Shown piece by piece: positions 1 to 6,082 of a DNA stretch of 10,353 bases. The notes under the pieces are model-generated. The model did no database searches and was not told the origin of the DNA. It saw only the letters and a program-made list of their open reading frames with translations. This DNA comes from Candidatus Bipolaricaulota bacterium (GTDB taxonomy: Bacteria > Bipolaricaulota > Bipolaricaulia > UBA7950 > UBA9294): positions 1 through 10,353 of the forward strand of contig WFSM01000084.1 of NCBI GenBank assembly GCA_015485945.1. Direction: 5' to 3'. A program made the translations under genes and the position numbers. The number at the start of each line of letters is the position of its first letter. The stretch's first letter is position 1.

Positions 1-32
1 CACTTGACTGTGCCGGTTTGGCGCTCTGCCAT
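1..32 (-). CDS. Cold-shock protein (CspA family), N-terminal fragment
   Basis: Only the first 10 complete codons are inside the window, reading MAERQTGTVK, followed by a split codon beginning TG (probably Trp). A short polar N-terminus followed by G-T-V-K-(W) is the usual opening of the bacterial cold-shock domain, a small OB-fold that binds single-stranded RNA and DNA and acts as an RNA chaperone. The ATG is fixed by a perfect AAGGAGG Shine-Dalgarno (positions 47 down to 41) eight bases upstream. A near-consensus promoter and a structured leader precede it, which fits a highly expressed cold-shock gene. The RNP1 and RNP2 motifs lie outside the window, so the family call rests on the N-terminus and the leader alone. 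Confidence 0.8.
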   Translation of the reverse strand, partial: MAERQTGTVK

Positions 33-57
33 GGGTGTTACCTCCTTCTTGCTGGGT

Positions 58-106
58 GTTTCATCGAGACAGAGCGTTTGCACTCGAAGATGCTTCTAGT
101 TGAAAC
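58..106 (-). promoter_or_regulatory. Structured 5' leader of the cold-shock mRNA (possible three-way junction)
   Basis: In the predicted transcript, GUUUCA (106-101) can pair perfectly with UGAAAC (63-58). Inside this closing helix are two adjacent hairpins: GAAG-CAU-CUUC (96-86) and GAGUG-CAAA-CGCUC (85-72, with one G-U pair). The Shine-Dalgarno at 47-41 lies outside the fold and stays free in this conformation. Long structured leaders that control mRNA stability or translation with temperature are known for E. coli cspA. That this fold is functional is inferred from complementarity only, and no homologous RNA family was recognised. Confidence 0.45.
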
Positions 107-134
107 GACTGTACGACTACCAACAACAAAATTA

Positions 135-163
135 ACTATAACTGATTCCCAGTCCGTTGTCAA
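135..163 (-). promoter_or_regulatory. Strong sigma-70-type promoter of the cold-shock gene
   Basis: Read on the minus strand, there is a perfect -35 box TTGACA (163-158), a 17-bp spacer, and a -10 box TATAGT (140-135) that differs from consensus at one position. Initiation about seven bases downstream would fall near 128, giving a 5' leader of roughly 95 nt before the ATG at 32. The -35 starts 23 bp beyond the stop of the upstream B3/4 gene, so the cold-shock gene appears to have its own transcript. Confidence 0.85.
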
Positions 164-186
164 ACGTAACTAATGAATGCACGCAG

Positions 187-873
187 TCAGAGATTGGTGT
201 CTACGATAACGTACCCGGATTCCGCTGCTCCGCATGCTGTTTTGAGAAGCCCTGCGTAGCGGTTTGCCCACGTGGCAAGGCGTGGTTTCGGTTTGTCCGC
301 CGGGGCGTACAATACGGCAATGATGTTTTTGGTCACCGGGGTGATTTTGGTAGCCATCGCGTCTTTAACCGGGTTGCCGCATGGAACCCAGCCCGCATCC
401 GTATTACGACACACGACGATAAGATCCTCTAGGTCGATTTCCTGGCCCGACCGGTTGAACGCGTACTGCTCTCCGGGGGAGCCGCGGCGGAGATAGAGAC
501 GGGGCCCGGTAATATCGGCGTCGAAGATGGAGCCCGGAAGGCCGGAGGCGAGGCTGATTGCGTTGTTCACATCGACCGGGCAGTTAACGAGCGGAAACTC
601 GTCCCGCAGCGCCGCGCGGAGGAGAAACTCGGACGCCGGCTTTCCTCGCCCGCTGGGGTGATATTTCCCATGGCGAAGCATCTGGCGCACACGCCGCTTG
701 ATATCAGCCGGGATCGCGTCCGCGCCGAGTTCGCGTGCCTGGGCGGTCACGTCCGCGAGAAACTCGGGCGCTGTATCGGGTGGCTGCGGGGGCGTAATCC
801 CCTCCGCCCAAATCAGAGCGGGGAGAACCGGGATCCCGGCGGCAACTTCCAGTGCGTAGCGGGACTCAGACAT
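187..873 (-). CDS. Solo B3/4-domain protein (PheRS-beta editing-domain-like, COG3382 type)
   Basis: This 228-residue soluble protein resembles the B3/4 domain of phenylalanyl-tRNA synthetase beta subunit as a stand-alone protein. The recognisable block runs from about residue 95 to 190: VNCPVDVNNAISL (96-108), then a Y/F-rich strand region, LIVVCRN (151-157), and GNPVKDAMATKITPVTKN (166-183). In PheRS this domain hydrolyses mischarged Tyr-tRNA(Phe); solo versions are thought to act in trans on mischarged tRNA or amino acids, though their substrates are mostly uncertain. The start at 873 is preferred because the family-like N-terminus (MSESRYALEV) begins there and a CGGAGA ribosome site lies seven bases upstream. 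An open frame extends back to 1038, but that extension lies within rimO. The start overlaps the rimO stop by eight bases, so the two genes are probably translationally coupled. Confidence 0.8.
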   Translation of the reverse strand: MSESRYALEVAAGIPVLPALIWAEGITPPQPPDTAPEFLADVTAQARELGADAIPADIKRRVRQMLRHGKYHPSGRGKPASEFLLRAALRDEFPLVNCPVDVNNAISLASGLPGSIFDADITGPRLYLRRGSPGEQYAFNRSGQEIDLEDLIVVCRNTDAGWVPCGNPVKDAMATKITPVTKNIIAVLYAPADKPKPRLATWANRYAGLLKTACGAAESGYVIVDTNL

Positions 874-2182
874 CGTCGTCTCCGGTTCCGACCGACCGTG
901 CGCGGAGGTCGTATCCATCGGAGCCGATGATCTCGACATCCACAAACTCTCCTTCTCGCAGCCCGGTTCCGGACACATACGTAACCGGATCGACGTCCGG
1001 TGCCTGGGCCGCGGTCCTGCTGATCCACGTCGTGTCATCCACCCTCCCGTCGATCAGCACCTCGGTGCGTTGGCCGATGCGGGCGCGGTTACGTGCGAAC
1101 ACGATCTCCTGCTGGGCAAGCATCAGATCGCGGACACGCCGCGCTTTTGCTCGTTCCGATACCTGGTTTGGCATCCGTGCCGCCGGGGTGCCGTCCTCAC
1201 GGGAATACGGGAATGCTCCCGCGTGGTCGAACTGGATCTCCTTCACCAAGCGTACGAGCTCGTTGAACTGAGGGCGCGTTTCACCGGGAAACCCGATGAT
1301 GAATGTGGTGCGGATTGCGATGTTGGGTACGCGGGCACGCAAGTGGGCGATGAGATCGATGGCGTCGTGTTGCGTCATCCCCCGTCCCATCCGGCGCAGG
1401 ATCGCGTCGTTTAGGTGTTGAAGGGGAAGATCGACGTACGGCACGAGGACGGGAATGTCGGCGTACGCGGCGATTAATCCGTTCGGAAAATGAGCGGGAT
1501 GGGTGTACAACAGTCTGATCCAGTGCACCCCGGCGATCTCCGCAAGCCGCGCGAGCAGATCGTGGATGCGAATGTCCCCGCTTAGGTCGGTGCCGTACAG
1601 CGTCGTGTCCTGGGCGATCACCACCAGTTCCTTCACCCCGGTGGCTGCGAGGTCCTCGGCCTCACGGATGATCTCCGTCGGCGGACGGCTGCGGTACGGC
1701 CCGCGGATCACCGGGATCGTGCAGTAGGTACAGCGGTTGCTGCACCCCTCGGAGATGCGGATATAGGCAGTGTGCGGCGGAGTGAGGAGAAGACGCCCAG
1801 TCTCTGAAATCGGTGTGAGCCCACACGCGCGGATGATGTCGTCATCGTGGTTTAATCCGAATACTGCATCCACCTCCGGGAGTCCGGCATGTAACTCGGG
1901 TCCGTAACGCTGCGACAGGCACCCCATTACGATCAGCCGCTTGTTTGGGTCTTTCTTCTTGTAGTGCGCGAGGTCAAGGATGGTATCGATTGATTCCTGT
2001 TTTGCCGGCGCGATAAATCCGCACGTATTGACGATGATTATGTCTGCCGCCTCTGGGGGAGCTCCTACCACCGCCCCGGCCCGCGCCAACTTGGCGAGAA
2101 GGTGCTCGGAGTCGATTAGGTTCTTGGCGCATCCGAGGCTGGTAAGATGAATGCGCGGCGAATGGGTTGGGTTAGTAGTCAT
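866..2182 (-). CDS. rimO: Ribosomal protein S12 methylthiotransferase RimO
   Basis: This is a complete 438-residue radical-SAM methylthiotransferase, a normal length for the family. RimO adds a methylthio group to the beta-carbon of a conserved Asp of ribosomal protein S12, using two [4Fe-4S] clusters. The N-terminal UPF0004 domain supplies C18 (in SLGCAKN), C54 (in NTCGF) and C88 (in MGCLSQR). The radical-SAM CxxxCxxC motif is C147-C151-C154 (EGCSNRCTYC). A C-terminal TRAM RNA/protein-binding domain covers about 366-434. The SLGCAKN signature favours RimO over the tRNA enzyme MiaB, which usually reads YGCQMN there. The ATG has AAGGAG five bases upstream. tRNA-Arg ends 54 bp upstream with no clear terminator between, so read-through from the tRNA genes is possible; the B3/4 gene overlaps its 3' end. 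Confidence 0.96.
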   Translation of the reverse strand: MTTNPTHSPRIHLTSLGCAKNLIDSEHLLAKLARAGAVVGAPPEAADIIIVNTCGFIAPAKQESIDTILDLAHYKKKDPNKRLIVMGCLSQRYGPELHAGLPEVDAVFGLNHDDDIIRACGLTPISETGRLLLTPPHTAYIRISEGCSNRCTYCTIPVIRGPYRSRPPTEIIREAEDLAATGVKELVVIAQDTTLYGTDLSGDIRIHDLLARLAEIAGVHWIRLLYTHPAHFPNGLIAAYADIPVLVPYVDLPLQHLNDAILRRMGRGMTQHDAIDLIAHLRARVPNIAIRTTFIIGFPGETRPQFNELVRLVKEIQFDHAGAFPYSREDGTPAARMPNQVSERAKARRVRDLMLAQQEIVFARNRARIGQRTEVLIDGRVDDTTWISRTAAQAPDVDPVTYVSGTGLREGEFVDVEIIGSDGYDLRARSVGTGDDDV

Positions 2183-2236
2183 GCGGCTCCTTGGTCAGAA
2201 ATGACGGACGCGCGTTACCCATCCGTTAGGACCTTT

Positions 2237-2309
2237 TACGCCCGGGAGGACTTGAACCTCCGGCCTTCGCATCCGCAGTGCGACGCTCTGTCCCCTGAGC
2301 TACGGGCGC
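2237..2309 (-). tRNA. tRNA-Arg, anticodon GCG
   Basis: A full cloverleaf can be drawn on the minus strand: acceptor GCGCCCG/CGGGCGU, D-stem GCUC/GAGC with an eight-base loop, anticodon stem UCGCA/UGCGA, loop CUGCGGA with U33 and purine 37, five-base variable loop, and T-stem GGAGG/CCUCC with UUCAAGU. The anticodon GCG decodes CGC and CGU as arginine. The discriminator is A73 and no CCA is encoded. Two points are odd: most bacteria read these codons with an A34 (inosine) tRNA-Arg(ACG), and the first acceptor pair is a G1-U72 wobble. Confidence 0.93.
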
Positions 2310-2316
2310 ATCAATA

Positions 2317-2400
2317 CGGAGGGACGGGGATTCGAACCCCGAAGCCCATACGGGCGTACCGGTTTTCGAGACCGGCTCCTTGCCATTCGGTCATCCCTCC
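2317..2400 (-). tRNA. tRNA-Ser, anticodon CGA
   Basis: This class II tRNA has acceptor GGAGGGA/UCCCUCC, anticodon stem CCGGU/ACCGG with loop CUCGAAA (anticodon CGA, reading UCG), a long variable arm (UACGCCCGUAUGGGCUU), and T-arm CGGGG/CCCCG with UUCGAAU. The long variable arm and G73 discriminator match serine identity. CCA is not encoded. It lies eight bases upstream of tRNA-Arg in the direction of transcription, so the two are very probably processed from one precursor. Confidence 0.95.
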
Positions 2401-2407
2401 ATCTCGA

Positions 2408-2436
2408 ATGTTAGATGGTCAGCACAAAAACTGCAA
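2408..2436 (-). promoter_or_regulatory. Possible promoter of the tRNA-Ser/tRNA-Arg(-rimO) unit
   Basis: On the minus strand, TTGCAG (2436-2431) and TAACAT (2413-2408) are separated by 17 bp. The -10 ends seven bases before the mature 5' end of tRNA-Ser. Each box matches consensus only partly (three and four of six). The spacing and the position in the 46-bp gap after the PKD lipoprotein gene are the main support. Confidence 0.4.
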
Positions 2437-2446
2437 CCACGCCGAA

Positions 2447-3373
2447 TCAGTAACAGGAACCCGTCCCGATGGAGACCGAACCGGTGGCAGAACCGGTGGC
2501 GCCGGCGTTATCGGTGACGGTGAGGGTGATGATATATCGCCCCGGTTTCTGATACGTGTGCGATACGCTCACGCCACTAGCGGTGGTCCCGTCGCCAAAG
2601 TTCCAGTTGTAGCTCGTAATGTGACCATCAGAGGCGCGTGAATACCCACCGTTAAACTCGATCGGGACACCGACCTTTCCACCAGAGCATGAAGGAATGC
2701 CGGTGATTACCGCCAACGGGATGTGCGCTCCACCGCCGGAACAGCCGCCGCCCGATGCGCTTACGGTGACCGCGTGGCGCACAACAGCCGTTGCGCCGGA
2801 ATCATCGGTAACTGTGAGCTTAATTACATAGTATCCCTTTTCGGCGTAGGAATGGGTTACTTTCACACCGTCTCCCGTGGTGCCGTCGCCAAAGTCCCAG
2901 TGATAACTGACCACTTTGCCGTTTGGATCGTAAGATTCGGACGCGTCAAACTTGACAGCAGCGCCCACTGTCGGGGCATTGGTGCTGATCGAAAAGTTGC
3001 CAACCGGCGGGGCATTTTTTACCGTGATCGCCACCTGCTGGGAGTCGAACGCGCCCTTGTTGTCGATGACGGTGAGTTTGACCAGGTATGTGCCGGGATA
3101 TTTGTAGGTGTGGGTCCCCTTCTCGGTGGTGAGCGGCGCGGAATCGTGGGGATCGCCAAGGTCCCAGTGATACTCCGTAATCTGGCCGTCATCGTGGGAG
3201 TAGCGGGCATCGAACGTTACGGTCAGCGGTGCGGTCCCGGACAGCGGTGAGGCGTCAATCACTGCCACCGGCGGCTGATTCACCAATCCATCCATTATGT
3301 TGTTTAGAGTGCATCCAGTAAGGATAACCGGCAGCGCTAACAATGCGAGTAGTATCAATCGTTTTATCTTCAT
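2447..3373 (-). CDS. Lipoprotein with three PKD domains
   Basis: The 308-residue protein starts with a lipoprotein signal peptide (MKIKRLILLALLALPVILTG, lipobox LTGC, lipidated C21). Three PKD domains follow at about 34-119, 122-205 and 217-303. Domains 2 and 3 carry the hallmark W-D/N-FGDGTT turn, and all three have an H-x-Y aromatic strand and a K/T-LTV-x-D strand; domain 1 has the variant WDLGDPHDS. PKD domains are beta-sandwich modules that mediate protein-protein or polysaccharide contacts on cell surfaces. A Gly-rich linker containing C211, with C229 nearby, precedes domain 3, and C307 is the penultimate residue, so a disulfide is possible. The start has AGGAAG about six bases upstream. 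It follows the two-PKD lipoprotein gene after 19 bp, so co-transcription is likely. No catalytic domain is visible; a structural or binding role is inferred. Confidence 0.88.
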   Translation of the reverse strand: MKIKRLILLALLALPVILTGCTLNNIMDGLVNQPPVAVIDASPLSGTAPLTVTFDARYSHDDGQITEYHWDLGDPHDSAPLTTEKGTHTYKYPGTYLVKLTVIDNKGAFDSQQVAITVKNAPPVGNFSISTNAPTVGAAVKFDASESYDPNGKVVSYHWDFGDGTTGDGVKVTHSYAEKGYYVIKLTVTDDSGATAVVRHAVTVSASGGGCSGGGAHIPLAVITGIPSCSGGKVGVPIEFNGGYSRASDGHITSYNWNFGDGTTASGVSVSHTYQKPGRYIITLTVTDNAGATGSATGSVSIGTGSCY

Positions 3374-3392
3374 CTGTCACTTCCTAGTTTAG

Positions 3393-4079
3393 CTATTTCT
3401 GGCTACCATTGATCGTTGTGTCACCACCGCTGATATCCGAGTTGCACGGTGGCCCACCGAGGATGTTGACTTGCTGAGTGTAGCTTGTCTTGCCGCCGTT
3501 GTTATCTGTGACGGTAAGAACGACGTTGTACGTCCCCGGCCAGATGTAGCGGTGCTTCACGATTTTTCCCGTGCCGACGGTGTCGTCACCAAAGTTCCAG
3601 TTGTAGGAAACGATTGTGCCGTCATCAGTCGACTTGGACGCGTCGAATGTAATCCACTCGCTTGCCCCAACAACATATTTGTCATTCAACTTGCTCTTGG
3701 GGCTGTAGGAAAACTGTGCCGTTGGTGGTGGATTCAATGCCTGGACGGTTATTGAACTTACGCTTGTCCGCCCGCGACTGTCGATGACGGTGAGCTTGAC
3801 TTTGTATGCCCCATTTCGCTTGTACATATGTGCCACTACCGGTCCCTGGCCGGTCGTACCATCTCCAAAGTTCCACGTGTACGACACGATCCTGCCCGCT
3901 TCATCGTATGACAGAGTTCCGTCGAAGTTTGCGGTGAACGGGATCACTTGTTTGTCCGGCGAGACCGTAAACAGCGCCTGTATGCTGGTTTTACTGCCCA
4001 GACATCCCGAAATCATTATTGGGATCAGTCCGATCAACCCCAACACCAGGAAGAGACGCACTCGCTTCATGTAAATCAC
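3393..4079 (-). CDS. Lipoprotein with two PKD domains
   Basis: The 228-residue protein has a lipoprotein signal peptide ending in the lipobox ISGC (C26 counting from the GTG). Two PKD domains follow at about 33-114 and 119-207, with WNFGDGTTG (69-77) and WNFGDDTVG (161-169), followed by a short polar tail containing C212. The annotated GTG start (4079) has AGGAG six bases upstream. An ATG three codons downstream (4070) would give the more typical n-region MKRVRLF, with a weaker AAGGGG eight bases before it, and is a real alternative. It lies nine bases after the beta-barrel gene and 19 bases before the three-PKD lipoprotein gene. The shared architecture suggests the two lipoproteins arose by duplication and divergence. 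Function is unknown; surface binding or assembly is inferred. Confidence 0.88.
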   Translation of the reverse strand: MIYMKRVRLFLVLGLIGLIPIMISGCLGSKTSIQALFTVSPDKQVIPFTANFDGTLSYDEAGRIVSYTWNFGDGTTGQGPVVAHMYKRNGAYKVKLTVIDSRGRTSVSSITVQALNPPPTAQFSYSPKSKLNDKYVVGASEWITFDASKSTDDGTIVSYNWNFGDDTVGTGKIVKHRYIWPGTYNVVLTVTDNNGGKTSYTQQVNILGGPPCNSDISGGDTTINGSQK

Positions 4080-4088
4080 CCCTTTCTC

Positions 4089-4859
4089 CTATCGGAAAAG
4101 ATCCAGTTTAATTGACACGTTAACCTGTAAGCTGATTCCACTTAAATTGATGTGCTCGGCGGTTCCGTCTCCATCAAGGTCAAGTCCGATTCCATGTGCA
4201 TCGACAAGACGGGGTGCGGTGAGGGCGCGGTAACTGGCGTCCACTCCCAGTGCCAACCACGTAGTTACCGGATAGACCATGGACAGTCCGACTTCTAGTC
4301 CCAGTGAGCGATTATTGTAGTGCCCTTTGCCGGTGTGAGGATGAACGGAAATGGTCTTGTTGTAACCGCTTGGGACCGAGAATGTGATATTGCTGGTGAA
4401 TCCGGAGTAGTAATACCCCACGCCGCCGTGTACTCCAAGGGTGAACCCGTAGTGGAGGAAATTGAACCCACTGGTGAGAACAAACCCGATCGTTGAACAA
4501 TCAAGCGCGATCGAGATGGGTGTCTTTTTGCCCCCGCTTTGGTACTCGCCAGCGGTGGCAACACTGGTGCGGAAATACTCGATCTTTCCTCCGAGCGCCA
4601 AATCATCTGTTATCCAGAATTGTTCTCCGGCCTGGTAAGTGATCCCGCTCCCCATCTTCGGGATTGGCGGTACATTACCAGTGATCGTCGGAGTGTGATT
4701 GAAATTATCGAGGAGCCGATTGTACAGCGTTATCGCCTGATTGATTTCCCCCAGTGCTGCGCCACCCGGTCCAGCGCCGGCGAACAACCCTACTCCACCC
4801 GCGATGGCGCTTACTTGCATGAGCACCACCAATACTACAACAGCCGCTAGCCCTTTCAT
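4089..4859 (-). CDS. Predicted outer-membrane beta-barrel protein
   Basis: This secreted protein of about 256 residues is not recognised as a named family. A Sec signal peptide (MKGLAAVVVLVVLMQVSAIA, likely cut near AIA-GG) is followed by a Gly-rich segment. After that come alternating hydrophobic, aromatic-rich strands such as FNFLHYGFTLGVHGGVGYYYSGF and LGLEVGLSMVYPV (shown in part), and a final amphipathic strand ISLQVNVSIKLDLFR. This pattern is that of small eight- to ten-stranded outer-membrane barrels. A DLDGDGTAE segment before the last strand resembles a calcium-binding loop. The start at 4859 has the purine-rich AAGGGGGAG just upstream; the adjacent ATG at 4862 leaves almost no SD spacing, and a GTG at 4877 has no SD. 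It heads the unit with the two PKD lipoproteins, nine bases away. Confidence 0.72.
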   Translation of the reverse strand: MKGLAAVVVLVVLMQVSAIAGGVGLFAGAGPGGAALGEINQAITLYNRLLDNFNHTPTITGNVPPIPKMGSGITYQAGEQFWITDDLALGGKIEYFRTSVATAGEYQSGGKKTPISIALDCSTIGFVLTSGFNFLHYGFTLGVHGGVGYYYSGFTSNITFSVPSGYNKTISVHPHTGKGHYNNRSLGLEVGLSMVYPVTTWLALGVDASYRALTAPRLVDAHGIGLDLDGDGTAEHINLSGISLQVNVSIKLDLFR

Positions 4860-4862
4860 CAT

Positions 4863-5020
4863 CTCCCCCTTTTCCACTTTTCGGGGGTCAGAGGAAACAA
4901 CTGCTGTGGTCCAAGCGTCCTTTCCTCACCACCCGGTATCACTAGAGTAAGGGCTTAGTTCCACAGGGCGTAGCGCATCCTTCTGCCTATGGCTAGATGT
5001 ATTTCCTGCTGGTGCCGGAC
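4863..5020. other. Intergenic spacer between ltaE and the barrel/PKD unit
   Basis: About 160 bp separate the threonine aldolase stop from the barrel gene start. I see the barrel gene's Shine-Dalgarno at its left edge, but neither a convincing pair of -35/-10 boxes nor a hairpin with a U-tract. A promoter for the barrel/PKD unit would be expected here if it is not transcribed from pcm-ltaE. Confidence 0.5.
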
Positions 5021-6082
5021 TTATGTCTCACTGACTGCAGACCGCAGGGCGGTTATGGCGGCATCGATGTCCGCTGTGGTCACATTGAGATGTGTTGCCA
5101 ACCGCATTTGGTTTGCTCCCGGTCCAATTGGGTGCCCTAACACTCCGCGGGCATGAAGACGCGTGGTGAGAGTGGCAGCGTCGATGTCGGGCCGGGTGAT
5201 ACGAAAGTAGACGAGGTTGGTTTTGACCTCTTGCCCGGGAGCGCGGTCCGGGCCGAGTTCAAGTCCCTCGATCGCGGAGATGCCAGCTGCGAGACGGGCG
5301 GCGTTCTCGTGATCATCAGCAAGGCGATCGATGTGATGCTCAAGCGCATACAGCCCGGCGGCGGCAATGATCCCCGCCTGGCGCATCCCTCCGCCCACAA
5401 TCTTACGCATCCGCCGTGCCTGGGCGATAAACTCGCGTGTGCCACACACCACCGAACCAACTGGTGCGCCTAACCCTTTGGACAGGCACACCATCACCGA
5501 GTCCACGCTGCGGGTGAGGTCGTGAGGATCAACTCCGAGGGCAACGGCGGCGTTGAACAAGCGGGCGCCATCAAGGTGGACGGCAATTCCGCGCGAGTGC
5601 GCGAGCTCACCAACCGCGTCGCAGTACTCCGGAGACAACGGATAGCCCCCGCACCGGTTGTGCGTGTTTTCCAAGCAGATCAAGCGGGTGGGGGGAAAGT
5701 GAACGTCGTCTTCTCTGATCGCCGCTTTGATCTCGTCCAGTGGGAGCGATCCGTCGGGGGCGTTGTGAATCGGGTGAGGATGAATGCCGCCCAGGGCGGC
5801 CGCACCGCCCGCCTCGTATAAAAAGGTGTGAGCGAGGTCGCCGAGGATCATCTCGTCGCCGCGACCAGCGTGAGCAAGGATAGAACCGAGATTGCCCATC
5901 GTTCCCGAGGCAACAAACAATCCTGCTTCCTTCCCGAGCCGCGCTGCCATCTCCGCTTCGAGGCGGTTGACCGTTGGGTCTTCTCCGTACACGTCGTCTC
6001 CGACCGGGGCGGTTGCCATTGCCGTCCGCATTTCCATGGTCGGCTGCGTCATAGTGTCGCTGCGTAAGTCGATAAACTGCAT
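5021..6082 (-). CDS. ltaE: Low-specificity L-threonine aldolase
   Basis: This is a complete 353-residue fold-type I PLP enzyme of the beta-eliminating lyase/threonine aldolase family. It cleaves L-threonine or L-allo-threonine to glycine and acetaldehyde. Visible family marks are the opening IDLRSDTMTQPT, VYGEDPTVNRLE (31-42), the cofactor-loop segment VASGTMGN (57-64), H85 in the position that stacks on PLP, LENTHNRCGG (137-146), HLDGAR (169-174) with the PLP-binding Asp171, the Schiff-base lysine K202 in CLSKGLGAPVGS, and R327 in MRLATHLNV for the substrate carboxylate. The start codon directly follows the pcm stop (TAG-ATG), and its AAGGAGG ribosome site lies in the last codons of pcm, so the genes are one operon with coupled translation. 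Role: glycine supply or threonine breakdown. Confidence 0.95.
   Translation of the reverse strand: MQFIDLRSDTMTQPTMEMRTAMATAPVGDDVYGEDPTVNRLEAEMAARLGKEAGLFVASGTMGNLGSILAHAGRGDEMILGDLAHTFLYEAGGAAALGGIHPHPIHNAPDGSLPLDEIKAAIREDDVHFPPTRLICLENTHNRCGGYPLSPEYCDAVGELAHSRGIAVHLDGARLFNAAVALGVDPHDLTRSVDSVMVCLSKGLGAPVGSVVCGTREFIAQARRMRKIVGGGMRQAGIIAAAGLYALEHHIDRLADDHENAARLAAGISAIEGLELGPDRAPGQEVKTNLVYFRITRPDIDAATLTTRLHARGVLGHPIGPGANQMRLATHLNVTTADIDAAITALRSAVSET

Noticed and set aside
187..1038. Longer version of the B3/4 gene starting at 1038
   Set aside because: The extra 55 residues are Arg/Ser-rich, lie inside rimO in another frame and have no family resemblance; the ATG at 873 has a ribosome site and overlaps the rimO stop as expected for coupling.
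852..1271. Plus-strand open frames across rimO and the B3/4 gene
   Set aside because: They are antisense shadows of strongly recognised minus-strand genes, with Arg/Ser-rich low-complexity translations and no ribosome sites.
866..2182. Reading this gene as MiaB (tRNA ms2i6A synthase)
   Set aside because: The N-terminal SLGCAKN motif and overall layout match RimO; MiaB usually has YGCQMN.
2550..3900. Tandem DNA repeat array
   Set aside because: The repeated sequence is the coding similarity of PKD modules, not a non-coding repeat.
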